Source of the DNA: Achromobacter sp. Bel
GTDB lineage: Bacteria; Pseudomonadota; Gammaproteobacteria; Burkholderiales; Burkholderiaceae_B
Direction: 5' to 3'
Length of the DNA: 64,000 nucleotides
NCBI RefSeq assembly: GCF_012928505.1
Contig: NZ_JABBJN010000023.1
Coordinates: forward strand, 1 to 64,000
Part shown: one piece after another, positions 36,196-45,050 of the stretch
Layout of the letters: each line of letters opens with the position of its first letter
How positions within the stretch are numbered: the first letter of the stretch is position 1
The notes under the pieces: generated by a model
What the model saw: only the letters and a program-made list of their open reading frames with translations
Database searches by the model: none
Told to the model about the DNA's origin: nothing
Translations under genes and position numbers: made by a program

Positions 36196-37176
36196 TCAAT
36201 ACTTGGATGCAAGGGAGTCCAGGGGAAGGGCGGGAGCGACCTGCAGCAGGCAGTCGCCGTCGTCGCTGCGGGCGATGGCACGCAGGCAGACGACCGTGCC
36301 GGCCTGGGGGCTGAGCAGGTTGCGCAGGGGCATGTCGGGGCGGACGGGTTCGATCAGGCGGCCGATGCGCTGGCCCGCCGTGACCGATTGCCCCAGTTCC
36401 ACGCTGGGCACGAATACCCCGGCTTCGCGCGCACGCAGGGTGGCGGCGGGCGCGTCCAGGTCATGGAGCCGGATTTTCGGGTGGCGGGGCAGGGGCAGGT
36501 CCGACAGCAGGCCCAGTTCGCCCAGGCATCCCAGCAAGCCGTCGCGGCAGCGGTCGGCAAGGCTGCTGCTGGTTTCCCTGCCGCCGCCGATTTCAGCGCT
36601 CAAGCGCAGTACGCCGTGGCGGCTGGCCGCGGCAGGCAAGGAGCCCGCTTCAGTGCCGCGGAAGAACACGCAATGCGGCATGCCGAAGGCCCGCGCCAAG
36701 GCGGGCAGGCGTTCGTCGTAGGCGTCCTCGCCGTAGCGGGTGATCACCGATGAGGGCAGGTAGCGCAGCGATGCGCCGCCGCTGTGGACGTCGACCATGG
36801 CCTGTACGCGGGGCAGCAGCCGCGCCTCGAGCGCGGCCGCCACGCTTTCGGTGTAGCCGCGCGCGGGCCCGCCCAGGAAGGCGCGGTTCAGGTTGCCGCC
36901 GTCGGCGGGCGACAGCCGCGTGCCCGCCAGCGAAGCTTCCGCGTTGACGGCGGGCAGCAGATAGACCGTGCCGCGTTGCAGGATGGCCGGCAGGTGGTGC
37001 CACAAGTCCAGGATGGCCGCCTGGCCTTCCCATTCGTCGCCGTGCACGCCGGCGATCAGGGCAACGGCAGGGCCGGGCCCCGCGTCGATCCGCAGCATGG
37101 GAACCGTGACGCGGCGATACGCCGATTCATTGGTGGCGGCGGCAACGGAGAAATCCTCCCGGCTCACGCGGACCAT
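36196..37176 (-). CDS. Succinylglutamate desuccinylase/aspartoacylase family deacylase
   Basis: 326-aa zinc hydrolase of the AstE/AspA (M14-like) family, which removes N-acyl groups from amino acids. The zinc motif AGVHGDEWEG (H45, E48) and the later VDVHSGG (second zinc His) are present, as are the substrate loop GGNLNRAFLGG and the catalytic Glu in RLSAEIGGG. GGGGAG precedes ATG 37176. It is the middle gene of the minus-strand unit with the Bug protein and the PLP enzyme. DoeB-type deacetylases of N-acetyl-diaminobutyrate belong to this family, so an N-acyl amino acid is the likely substrate class. Confidence 0.78.
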   Translation of the reverse strand: MVRVSREDFSVAAATNESAYRRVTVPMLRIDAGPGPAVALIAGVHGDEWEGQAAILDLWHHLPAILQRGTVYLLPAVNAEASLAGTRLSPADGGNLNRAFLGGPARGYTESVAAALEARLLPRVQAMVDVHSGGASLRYLPSSVITRYGEDAYDERLPALARAFGMPHCVFFRGTEAGSLPAAASRHGVLRLSAEIGGGRETSSSLADRCRDGLLGCLGELGLLSDLPLPRHPKIRLHDLDAPAATLRAREAGVFVPSVELGQSVTAGQRIGRLIEPVRPDMPLRNLLSPQAGTVVCLRAIARSDDGDCLLQVAPALPLDSLASKY

Positions 37177-37207
37177 GCGGCGGCTCCCCTCGGTGCGTGC
37201 GCCCGCT

Positions 37208-38164
37208 TCAATCCAGCGTGGCGGCCTTGATGATGCGCTCCCATTTGGGCAGCTCCTTGCGAATCTGGGTCTGTACGTCCTGGGGCGTCCCGCCCAGGGG
37301 CTCCTGGGAACGGCTGCGCAGTTCCTTCTCGACAGTCTCCGAACGTAGCGCCTGGTTCAACGCGGCGTTCAGGCGGGCGACGGCGGCGGGCGGCGTGCCG
37401 GCCGGCGCGATCAGCGCGCTCCAGGCCGACTGTTCGTAATCGGGATAGCCTTGTTCGGCCACCGTGGGTACGTCCGGGTTGGAGGCGGCGCGGGATTTGG
37501 TCGTGACGGCGAGCGCGCGCAGGCGCCCGTCCTTCAAGTTCCCGATCAGGGGCGGCAGGTTCTCCATCATGGCGTCGACATGTCCGCCCAGCAGGTCCGA
37601 CAACTGCGCGGCGGTCGCTTTATAGGGAATCTGGCGCACGGCGGCGCCGGTCTGGGCGATGAAGAGCTTCACGCCGACTTCGCTGGTCGTGCCGGGATCC
37701 GCCGAGGTCATGGTCAGGCGATCGGGCTGGGCACGGCTTGCTTCAATGAAGCTCTTGAGGTCACGGTAGGGCGAGGCGGCGTTGACCACGATGACGTTCG
37801 GGGTTTCGGCCACCAAACCGATGGGCGTCACGTCGCGGTCCAGGTCATAGAGCTGCTGCTTGAACAGGAAGCGGTGCAGCACCAGTGTGCCAACATGGGC
37901 ATAGCCGATGGTGTAGCCGTCGGCCGGGGCGCGCACCACGGCCTGCGTGCCGATGCGGCCGCCCGCACCGACCCGGTTTTCGACGACCACGGGCTGGCCG
38001 AGCTGGCGGCTCATTTCCTGGCCGATCAGGCGCGCGGTGATGTCCGCGTTGCCGCCCGCGGCGGCGGGCACGATCAGCGTGATGGCGCGCGTCGGATAGT
38101 CGGCTTGGGCGGATCCCGCGGCAAGGCAAAACGACAGGGCGGCAAGGCAGGCAGTGCGTTTCAT
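37208..38164 (-). CDS. Tripartite tricarboxylate transporter binding protein (Bug/TctC family)
   Basis: 318-aa periplasmic solute-binding protein. It has a signal peptide (MKRTACLAALSFCLAAGSAQA, cleavage before DYPTRAIT), the family opening ITLIVPAAAGGNADITAR, VENRVGAGGRIGTQAV, ADGYTIGYAHVGT and the DVPTVAEQGYPDYEQSAW segment. Bug proteins are greatly expanded in Bordetella and relatives, and most lack membrane partners, as here. It is the first gene of the unit with the deacylase and the PLP enzyme, so it likely captures or senses their substrate. Confidence 0.88.
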   Translation of the reverse strand: MKRTACLAALSFCLAAGSAQADYPTRAITLIVPAAAGGNADITARLIGQEMSRQLGQPVVVENRVGAGGRIGTQAVVRAPADGYTIGYAHVGTLVLHRFLFKQQLYDLDRDVTPIGLVAETPNVIVVNAASPYRDLKSFIEASRAQPDRLTMTSADPGTTSEVGVKLFIAQTGAAVRQIPYKATAAQLSDLLGGHVDAMMENLPPLIGNLKDGRLRALAVTTKSRAASNPDVPTVAEQGYPDYEQSAWSALIAPAGTPPAAVARLNAALNQALRSETVEKELRSRSQEPLGGTPQDVQTQIRKELPKWERIIKAATLD

Positions 38165-38254
38165 GACGAATCCCGAGACGTTAAGAGCTGCGCCATTGTG
38201 CGGTCGCGGCCTCGAGAATCCGTTTGTCTTGCACAGATGGATGTTCGGAAAAAC

Positions 38255-39541
38255 CTAATGGTTTGCGGTCTTGCGCGCGTCGGCTTGCTTTCCCAGGCCG
38301 TAGCCCACGGCGGCCGCGCCCAGGGCGACCACCGCGCCCAACAGCGCGATCAGCGCCGCGCCGTGCCCAAGCATGTCGACGCCTGCCTTGACCCAGCCGC
38401 TGGCCGCGTCGCCTCCGCGGTAGACCACAGTGTCGATGACGCTCTTGGTCTTGTACTTGTCTTCGGGCGGGACGGCCGTGAACAGCATCTCGCGCCCCGG
38501 CCGGATCAGGGCGTATTCGCCGGCCCGCCGCAGGATCATCGCGGCGGCCAGCACGCCGAAGACGGGAAACGCGGCCAGTGCCAGGAAGGACAGCCCTACG
38601 GCCAGCGGCACCGCCGTCAACAGAAAGCGCAGGCCCAACCGGGCGGCGACCCGGCCCGTGATGAAGACCTGCGACAACAACGCCAGCGTCTGGACGGTGA
38701 AGTCCAGCGCGCTGAAGACGCGAATGCGCTGGGCCGTGTCGGGGAACGTGTCGGCCACCAGCCGCGCCTGCTCCATGTACAGAAAGGTGTTCAGGGTGGC
38801 CAGCAGCACGACCAGGAGCGAAATGCCTAGCAGGTAGCGCGAGCGGAAGATGCGCGAGATGCCGGCCAGGACCGTGCCCTCGATGGGGCGCTGCATGTCT
38901 TCCGGGCCGGTTTCCGTGCGCGTGGCGGCACGCCATCGCAATAGCCACTGTTTGAGCGGGAGCGTGGCCGTCAGCAGCAGGGCCGACAGCAGCAGCAGCC
39001 CGGCGGGGCCCAGCGCACCTGCCAGCAGGGCGCCCAGCAGCGGGCCGCACAGGCCGCCCGCGCTGGCCCCGGCGGCGATCAACGCGAACAGGCGCTTGGC
39101 CGATTCCATGCGAAACACGTCGGCCATCAGGCTCCAGGCGATGGACACCACGAACAGGTTGAACACCGACAGCCACACGTAGAATGCGCGGGCCGCCCAG
39201 ACGCTGTCGGGCCGCAGGTGGAGCAGGGCGGCGAATCCCGCCATGGTCAGCGCAAACAGGCTGTAGACCCAGGTGAGCAGGGTGGCGCGCGGCACGCGGG
39301 CCGACAGCCAGCCGAACAATGGCACCACGGCCAGCGTCGCGACGAACGTGGCGGTGAACAGCCACTGCAGCTGATTCACGCCCGCCTGGATGCCCAGGGT
39401 TTCGCGTATCGGGCGCAACATGAAATAGCCGCAGAACAGAAAGAAGAAAAAGGCGAAACCGCAGGCGGCGGGCGCGATTTCCTCGTCGTGGATGCCCAGC
39501 GCCCGTGCCGCGCGTCCACGCAGGGAGGTGGCGGCGGCCAT
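38255..39541 (-). CDS. ATP/ADP translocase-like (NTT) membrane carrier
   Basis: 428-aa protein with about twelve TM segments. The start CGFAFFFFLFCGYFMLRPIRETLG and the late motif RPGREMLFTAVPPEDKYKTKSVIDTVVYRGGDA resemble bacterial members of the ATP:ADP antiporter (TLC/NTT) family, rather than ordinary sugar MFS carriers. True nucleotide exchange is known mainly from obligate intracellular bacteria and plastids; in free-living bacteria the substrate is not known. It follows the aldo/keto reductase gene by 4 bases, so the two are cotranscribed. Confidence 0.75.
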   Translation of the reverse strand: MAAATSLRGRAARALGIHDEEIAPAACGFAFFFFLFCGYFMLRPIRETLGIQAGVNQLQWLFTATFVATLAVVPLFGWLSARVPRATLLTWVYSLFALTMAGFAALLHLRPDSVWAARAFYVWLSVFNLFVVSIAWSLMADVFRMESAKRLFALIAAGASAGGLCGPLLGALLAGALGPAGLLLLSALLLTATLPLKQWLLRWRAATRTETGPEDMQRPIEGTVLAGISRIFRSRYLLGISLLVVLLATLNTFLYMEQARLVADTFPDTAQRIRVFSALDFTVQTLALLSQVFITGRVAARLGLRFLLTAVPLAVGLSFLALAAFPVFGVLAAAMILRRAGEYALIRPGREMLFTAVPPEDKYKTKSVIDTVVYRGGDAASGWVKAGVDMLGHGAALIALLGAVVALGAAAVGYGLGKQADARKTANH

Positions 39542-39545
39542 GGGG

Positions 39546-40463
39546 CTATGCCAGCAAGGCGGCGATGCGTTCGCGCAGGGCCGCGTCCGGCTGTCGCCCG
39601 AATCCGGCCTGCGCGTTGTCGGCCATGTTGGCGGGTTTGGAGGTGGCGGGAATGACGGCGGTGACGGCCGGATGGCCGATGATGAACTTTAGGAAAACCT
39701 GCGCCCAGCTCGTGCAGCCGATCTCGGCGGCAAGTTCCGGAAGGGCACGGCCTTTGACCTGGCGGAACAAGGCCCCGTCCTGGAACGGGCGGTTGATCAG
39801 CACCGCGACGCCATTGGCCTGGCAAGCGGGCAACAGCCGTTTTTCCGCGTTGCGCGCGCCGACGGACAGATTGATCTGGAGGAAGTCGGGCTTCTCGCGT
39901 TCGACCAGTTCGGTCAGCTCGTCGTGCGCCGAGTCGGTGTAGTGCGTGATGCCGATATAGCGGGTGACGCCTTGTTGCTTCAGTTCGCGCAGCAGCGCCA
40001 GTTGGTTGCGGGTGTCGATCAGGTTGTGGATCTGGATCAGGTCGAGCTTGTCGCGGCCCAGGCGCTTCTGCGATTGCCGGATCTGGTCCATGGCGGATTC
40101 GCGGCCATGGGCGCCGATCTTGGTCGCCAGGAAATACCCGTCGCGGCGGGTGCCCTGGCGGGCCAGCAGCGCACCCACGACCGCTTCGGCCTGGCCGTAG
40201 CTGGGCGCGGTGTCGATCAGATATCCGCCTTCCTGGGTGAAGATGTCCAGCACCCGACCCAGTGGGGCCATGGCCGCGGCGTCGTCGGGCGACGCGTTGA
40301 AGGTGTCGGCCGTGCCCAGGCCGATGACGGGCATCTGTTCTTTCGACGACGGAATGCTTCGGTTCAGCATGGCGGGCTTGACGCTGAGCGCGCGCGCGGC
40401 GCCGGCGGATCCCAGCAGCGCGGCACAAGCGGTGGTCTGGAGGAAACGGCGGCGGTCGGGCAT
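39546..40463 (-). CDS. Exported aldo/keto reductase
   Basis: 305-aa TIM-barrel NAD(P)H oxidoreductase. It starts with a twin-arginine signal (MPDRRRFLQTTACAALLGSAG, cleavage near ARA), unusual for this normally cytosolic family. AKR features are VIGLGTADTF, LIDTAPSYGQAE (catalytic Asp/Tyr), FLATKIG (Lys), IQIHNLI (His position) and the C-terminal VTAVIPATSKPANM cofactor loop. It is first in an operon with the NTT-like carrier. The substrate is unknown. Confidence 0.85.
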   Translation of the reverse strand: MPDRRRFLQTTACAALLGSAGAARALSVKPAMLNRSIPSSKEQMPVIGLGTADTFNASPDDAAAMAPLGRVLDIFTQEGGYLIDTAPSYGQAEAVVGALLARQGTRRDGYFLATKIGAHGRESAMDQIRQSQKRLGRDKLDLIQIHNLIDTRNQLALLRELKQQGVTRYIGITHYTDSAHDELTELVEREKPDFLQINLSVGARNAEKRLLPACQANGVAVLINRPFQDGALFRQVKGRALPELAAEIGCTSWAQVFLKFIIGHPAVTAVIPATSKPANMADNAQAGFGRQPDAALRERIAALLA

Positions 40464-40481
40464 GGGGGATGCTCCAAAGAA

Positions 40482-40511
40482 AAAAGGCCTACACGCGAAT
40501 GTAGGCCTTTT
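40482..40511. terminator. Bidirectional terminator between the yccA-like and AKR genes
   Basis: AAAAGGCCTACA-CGCGAA-TGTAGGCCTTTT is a perfect stem with A and T tracts at both ends. It lies 23 bases after the end of the BI-1 gene on the minus strand and 19 bases before the AKR start. Confidence 0.85.
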
Positions 40512-40533
40512 GCAGGGGTCGTTCGACCGGTGC

Positions 40534-41244
40534 TTACTCGCGATTGCCGCCGAAGATGCCCAGCAGCATCAGCAGGTTCGAGAAGACGTTGTAGACGTCC
40601 AGGTAAATGGCCAGCGTGGCGGACACGTAGTTGGTTTCGCCGCCGTTGACCACGCGTTGCAGGTCAACCAGCATGAAGGCCGAGAAGACCAGGATGGCCA
40701 TGACCGAGATGGTCAGCATCAGCGCGGGCATCTGCAGGAAGATGTTGGCCAGGGCCGCCACCAGGATCACCACGGCGCCGATGAACAGGAACTTCTGCAT
40801 CCCGGACAGATCGCGCTTGATGGTCGTGGCCAGCGTGGCCATCGTGCCGAACACGATCGCCGTGCCGCCGAAGGCCGTCATGACCAGCTGCGAGCCGTTG
40901 CTGAAGCCCATGACGAAACCGAGCAGGCGCGACAGCATCACGCCCATGAAGAACGTGAAGGCCAGTAGCAGCACGACGCCCAGTGAGTTGTTCTTGTTTT
41001 TCTCGATGGCGAACATCAGGCCAAAGGCGCCCACCAGGAACACGATGGCGGACAGGCCCGGGCTTGCGCCCATGACGCGGTTGATGCCGGTGTAGAGGCC
41101 GACCGCGGCGCCCAGGACCGTGGGGATCAGCGACAGCGCCAAGAGCCAATAGGTATTGCGCAGGACCTGGTTGCGAGCGACCTCGCCCGGCGCGCCGGCG
41201 ACCGAGCCGGAACGGTTAAAAGGGGACGGACGATATTCGTTCAT
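40534..41244 (-). CDS. Bax inhibitor-1 / YccA family membrane protein
   Basis: 236-aa inner-membrane protein with seven hydrophobic segments and the family motifs NTYWLLALSLIPTVLGAA, GGTAIVFGTMATLATT and the C-terminal SATLAIYLDVYNVFSNLLMLLG. E. coli YccA is an FtsH substrate that can inhibit the protease; other BI-1 members act as pH-sensitive calcium leak channels. I chose ATG 41244, which is preceded by GGAG; the frame back to 41361 has no family similarity. The gene has its own terminator. Confidence 0.9.
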   Translation of the reverse strand: MNEYRPSPFNRSGSVAGAPGEVARNQVLRNTYWLLALSLIPTVLGAAVGLYTGINRVMGASPGLSAIVFLVGAFGLMFAIEKNKNNSLGVVLLLAFTFFMGVMLSRLLGFVMGFSNGSQLVMTAFGGTAIVFGTMATLATTIKRDLSGMQKFLFIGAVVILVAALANIFLQMPALMLTISVMAILVFSAFMLVDLQRVVNGGETNYVSATLAIYLDVYNVFSNLLMLLGIFGGNRE

Positions 41245-41376
41245 GGAGAACTCCTGTGTACGGCAAATATAGTGATTGCCTAGAAGGCTTAGATGGGAAG
41301 GATACCTTACAGTTCCCTGAAGAATCCAGTTTTTGGAAGATTTAGACCGGTCGCCGGACACCCGCCGCCGGCAGGT

Positions 41377-41769
41377 TCAACCCGGGCGGACATCCTTCTG
41401 CACACGGGCAACGATACCCGGTAATTCGGCATCCATGCGGGTTTGGATCAGCGCAATGGCCTCGGCCAGCGCCTGGCGCATCAATTGCTCGACTTCGGCC
41501 TGCAGGCGGGCAGTCAACACGGTGGCGTCGGGCAGGGCGGCATGGGCGGCTTCGGCTTGCGCCTCGGCGTCGGCTTCCGCTTCCTGCTCGTGGGCGACCT
41601 CGGTCAGCAGCGGAAACGCATCGTCGTCAAACACCGGCCCGGCGCCATCGTCGTCGGCGCGCTCCGTCAGCAGGGGGGCATCCGCCTCGTCGGCGGGCGG
41701 CGCGTAGAAAGAGGGCTCGGCCCGTTGGGTCAGGGTGGGGATGCCGGGATCGTTGGGTCGAGGTGGCAT
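41377..41769 (-). CDS. Acidic hypothetical protein, DUF2486-like
   Basis: 130-aa acidic protein without TM segments. A short motif recurs three times: GIPTLTQRA, DAPLLTERAD and AFPLLTEVA, followed by an Ala/Glu-rich stretch (EAEADAEAQAEAAHAAL) and an amphipathic C-terminal helix (LMRQALAEAIALIQTRMDAE). This pattern resembles DUF2486 proteins, which often lie next to holC in Burkholderiales. GGAAG precedes ATG 41769. It is downstream of holC on the same strand. The function is unknown. Confidence 0.65.
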   Translation of the reverse strand: MPPRPNDPGIPTLTQRAEPSFYAPPADEADAPLLTERADDDGAGPVFDDDAFPLLTEVAHEQEAEADAEAQAEAAHAALPDATVLTARLQAEVEQLMRQALAEAIALIQTRMDAELPGIVARVQKDVRPG

Positions 41770-41832
41770 GGAGGTCTTCCGAAAATATCGATGGGCTGGC
41801 GGCAGGGCGGCCGCCGGGGCCCATTGGGGCGG

Positions 41833-42303
41833 TCAGTCGCCGGACGGCTGGCGGCTGAGGTCGTGGCTGACCGGCGTATGGCCGGCGTTCTGGTAGAGGC
41901 GCCAGCGTTGGCGCGCGGCCTGCTTGTCGTCGGGGTCGTCCGACACGATTTCAAGCAGGCGCTCGAAGGCGTCGAATCCCGGCGGGCACTCGTTGTCCAG
42001 ATTCAGCAGCCACAGCGGGGGGGCCTCGACGCCGGCTGCCGGCTGGGCCGCCTGCGCAGCCTGCTGCGGGTCGCCCGCCGTCAGTACTACCGGCGTCTCG
42101 GAGGCCAGGGGGTCGTTGGCCAGCACATGCGGCACGAACGACGTGTCGTCGAACGCCCACAGCATGCGGTCGAACGCCGCCAGGCGGGAGCCATCCCTAC
42201 AGTACACCACCAGCCGCTGGCCTGCCAGGAAGCGCTTGCGCACGACCTGGCAGGCCATGCGCAGGCGGTCGGGCGCGCCGAAGGCGAAGTCGATCCGCGT
42301 CAT
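41833..42303 (-). CDS. holC: DNA polymerase III chi subunit
   Basis: 156-aa clamp-loader accessory subunit that links Pol III (through psi) to single-strand-binding protein. Features are MTRIDFAFGAPDRL, VVRKRFLAGQRLVVYCRDG, FDRMLWAFDDTSFVPHVLA, PLWLLNLDNECPPGFDAFERLLEIVS and the late RQRWRLYQNAGHTPVSHDL. It follows pepA by 22 bases on the minus strand; pepA-holC is the usual order. Confidence 0.92.
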   Translation of the reverse strand: MTRIDFAFGAPDRLRMACQVVRKRFLAGQRLVVYCRDGSRLAAFDRMLWAFDDTSFVPHVLANDPLASETPVVLTAGDPQQAAQAAQPAAGVEAPPLWLLNLDNECPPGFDAFERLLEIVSDDPDDKQAARQRWRLYQNAGHTPVSHDLSRQPSGD

Positions 42304-42325
42304 GCCCGGTTCCGTTGCCGCCGAT

Positions 42326-43837
42326 TCAAACCTGGTCCAGCAGGTATTGCATCAGCAGGGGGACGGGGCGGCCGGTGGCGCCCTTGTCCTTGCCGCCGCG
42401 CCAGGCGGTGCCGGCGATGTCCAGGTGGGCCCAGGGATAGGCCTTCGCGAAGCGCGACAGGAAGCAGGCCGCGGTGACCGCGCCGGCCGGGGGGCCGCCG
42501 ATGTTGGCCAGGTCAGCGAAGTTGGACTTCAGCTGTTCCTGGTAGGCGTCGTCCATCGGCATGCGCCATGCGGTGTCCAGCGACTGGCGGCCGGCCGCGG
42601 CCAGCGCGTCGGCCAGGGCGTCGTCCTTGGAGAACAGGCCGCTGTTGACGTTGCCCAGCGCCACGACGCAAGCGCCGGTCAGCGTGGCGATGTCGATGAC
42701 GGCGGACGGTTTGAAGCGCTCGGCGTAGGTCAGGGCGTCGCACAGGACCAGGCGGCCCTCGGCGTCGGTGTTCAGGATCTCGATGGTCAGGCCGGCCATG
42801 CTGGTGACGACGTCGCCGGGTTTGTTGGCCGTGCCGCTGGGCAGGTTCTCGCAAGCCGGGATCAGCCCGACGACGTCCAGCGGCAGCTCCAGCTCGGCCA
42901 GGGCGCGGAACGAACCCAGCACGCTGGCGGCGCCGCACATGTCGTACTTCATCTCGTCCATGGTGGCGGCGGGCTTGAGCGAGATGCCGCCCGCGTCGAA
43001 CGTGATGCCCTTGCCGACCAGCACGATGGGGCCCTGGGCGGACTTGGCGCCCTTTTTGGCCGCGGTCTTGGCGCCGGCGTGGCGCAGCACGATGAAGCGC
43101 AGCGCTTCCGCCGAGCCGCGGGCCACGGACAGGAACGAGCCCATGCCCAGGGCCTCGACCTGCTTCTTGTCCAGCACTTCCACCTTCAGCGACTTGAATT
43201 CGCGAGCCAGGCGCTTGGCGGTGTCGCCCAGGTAGGTGGGGGTGCAGAGGTTGCCGGGCAGGTTGCCCAGCGTGCGGGTCAGGTCCATGCCGTTGGCGAT
43301 GGCGCCGCCTTCGCGCAAGCCCTTCTGGGCCTGGGCGGCGTCGGCGCGCTCGACGATCTGGACGATCTTCTTCAGTTTGGGGCGGGCGTCGCGGTCGGGT
43401 TTGCCGAAGCTGGCGTCGTAGTGATAGGTGGCGTTGCCGGCCGCGATGGCGGCGCTGCGGGCGCGGGCGATGACGGCGACGTCCGTGACCGGGTTGGCGA
43501 CCAGGGTCGACACGCCTTCAGCCAGTTGGGCGGCGACGCAGACCGAGGCGAATGCCTGTTCGGCCGACGCGTGGGCGCGGGCCGAGTATTCGTCCTGTTT
43601 GCCCAGGCCGACCAGCACCACGCGCTGCGCGGTCACGCCAGGCAGCGCGCGCAAGGTCAGCGTGGAACCGGCGCGTCCGCGGAATTCGGTCTTGACCACC
43701 GCGCGCACGGCGCCATTGGAGGCGCGGTCGATGATGTCGGCGGCGGGGCTCAACACGCCATCCGCGTAGACGCCGACAGCCAGGGCGGCGGTTTTGACTT
43801 GGTGCAGGGAAGCAGTGGTCTGTGTGCTAAATTCCAT
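42326..43837 (-). CDS. pepA: Leucyl aminopeptidase PepA
   Basis: 503-aa hexameric M17 zinc or manganese aminopeptidase; in E. coli it also acts as a DNA-binding protein (XerB). It has the metal and catalytic motifs [16 protein letters not shown] (Lys and Asp), [30 protein letters not shown] (family signature) and [10 protein letters not shown]. It is divergent from lptF over a 57-bp gap, the same arrangement as E. coli pepA-lptF. Confidence 0.96.
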   Translation of the reverse strand: MEFSTQTTASLHQVKTAALAVGVYADGVLSPAADIIDRASNGAVRAVVKTEFRGRAGSTLTLRALPGVTAQRVVLVGLGKQDEYSARAHASAEQAFASVCVAAQLAEGVSTLVANPVTDVAVIARARSAAIAAGNATYHYDASFGKPDRDARPKLKKIVQIVERADAAQAQKGLREGGAIANGMDLTRTLGNLPGNLCTPTYLGDTAKRLAREFKSLKVEVLDKKQVEALGMGSFLSVARGSAEALRFIVLRHAGAKTAAKKGAKSAQGPIVLVGKGITFDAGGISLKPAATMDEMKYDMCGAASVLGSFRALAELELPLDVVGLIPACENLPSGTANKPGDVVTSMAGLTIEILNTDAEGRLVLCDALTYAERFKPSAVIDIATLTGACVVALGNVNSGLFSKDDALADALAAAGRQSLDTAWRMPMDDAYQEQLKSNFADLANIGGPPAGAVTAACFLSRFAKAYPWAHLDIAGTAWRGGKDKGATGRPVPLLMQYLLDQV

Positions 43838-43894
43838 GAGGGTTTCCCGTGTACGTCTGTGTATGATGCGGTCGATTATCCCGCATATTCTCCC

Positions 43895-45004
43895 ATGTCT
43901 CTATTTAAACGCTCTGTCGTCAGCGAGATCACCAGTCACGCTGGCGTTGTCTTTTCCACGTTGCTCGTCGTGTGGCTCAGCGTGCTTCTCGTGCGCCTGC
44001 TCGGTGAAGCCGCGGGCGGCAACATCGGAGCGGACGTCGTGCTGGTGCTGGCCGCGCTGTCGACCATCACCGCCTTGCCGACCATTCTTGCCGTCTCCGT
44101 GTTCATCGCGGTGCTGACGACGGTCACGCGCAACTACCGCGAATCCGAAATGGTCGTGTGGTTCGCCAGCGGCCTGTCGCTGGCCGACTGGTTGCGGCCC
44201 GTGCTGCGGGTCGCCATTCCCATCGCGTTGGCGGTGGCGGGCCTGACATTGGTGGCCGCGCCCTGGGCGTACCGCCAGATCGGCGAATACCACGAACGCT
44301 TCGAGCAGCGCTCCGACCTGTCCAAGGTCACGGCGGGACAATTCGCGGAATCTTCCGGCGGCAACCGCGTGTTCTTTTCGGAAGACCCCGTCACGCCATC
44401 CGATGAACTGGGCAACGTGTTCGCGCGTGAAATCGGGCCAGAGTGGCTGAGCGTGCTGACCGCAAGCAGCGCGCACAGCGAAACGCTGCCCAACGGCGAC
44501 CGTTTCCTGGTGCTGGGCGAAGGCCATCGCTATGACCTGAAACCGGGCACGCCCGAGATCCGGCTGGTGCACTTCGACAAATACGGCCTGCGCCTGGAAA
44601 GCAAGGCCGGCGGCGACCCCATCGGCGAAGCCCGGGCCGCCGCCGAACGGTCGGCCAAGGCCCGCACCACGATGCAACTGATGGCGGATAACACCGACAG
44701 CAGCTGGTCGCAGGTGATGTGGCGGGTGTCGCTGCCGCTTGCCGCGCTGAACCTGGCGCTGCTGGCCATTCCGCTGGGGGCGGTGAACCCGCGCCTGGGC
44801 CGTTCGGGCGACTTGCTGATCGCGGGCCTGGTCGGACTGCTGTATATGAACCTGATCAACCTGTCGCGCGCCTGGATTTCCAATGGCAAGCTCAGCTTCG
44901 GCGTCGGGGTGTGGGCTATCCACGGGGCCGTGGCGCTACTCACCGTGTTCCTCCTCATGCGCCGCCTGCGGGTGAAGGCGCCCAAGAACACCGTCCAGGC
45001 GTAA
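43895..45004 (+). CDS. lptF: LPS export ABC transporter permease LptF
   Basis: Inner-membrane permease of the LptB2FG complex that extracts LPS for export. The 369-aa protein has TM segments near 15-35, 50-80 and 100-120, a periplasmic beta-jellyroll region (about 130-250) and TM segments near 275-360. ATG 43895 begins [17 protein letters not shown]; the open frame upstream crosses pepA and holC antisense and is not coding. lptG, normally directly downstream, is not present here; a hairpin and a convergent LysR gene follow instead. Confidence 0.92.
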   Translation: MSLFKRSVVSEITSHAGVVFSTLLVVWLSVLLVRLLGEAAGGNIGADVVLVLAALSTITALPTILAVSVFIAVLTTVTRNYRESEMVVWFASGLSLADWLRPVLRVAIPIALAVAGLTLVAAPWAYRQIGEYHERFEQRSDLSKVTAGQFAESSGGNRVFFSEDPVTPSDELGNVFAREIGPEWLSVLTASSAHSETLPNGDRFLVLGEGHRYDLKPGTPEIRLVHFDKYGLRLESKAGGDPIGEARAAAERSAKARTTMQLMADNTDSSWSQVMWRVSLPLAALNLALLAIPLGAVNPRLGRSGDLLIAGLVGLLYMNLINLSRAWISNGKLSFGVGVWAIHGAVALLTVFLLMRRLRVKAPKNTVQA

Positions 45005-45013
45005 CCGCCTGAG

Positions 45014-45034
45014 GGAGGGCCTGCGCGGCCCTCC
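45014..45034. terminator. Hairpin between convergent lptF and LysR genes
   Basis: GGAGGGCC-TGCGC-GGCCCTCC is a perfect 8-bp stem 9 bases after the lptF stop. The T content after it is low, so it may be a weak bidirectional terminator. Confidence 0.55.
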
Positions 45035-45050
45035 GTTCATCTTGCGCGAG

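Noticed and set aside
41924-43894. Long in-frame upstream extension of lptF
   Set aside because: It runs antisense through holC and pepA; LptF similarity begins exactly at ATG 43895.
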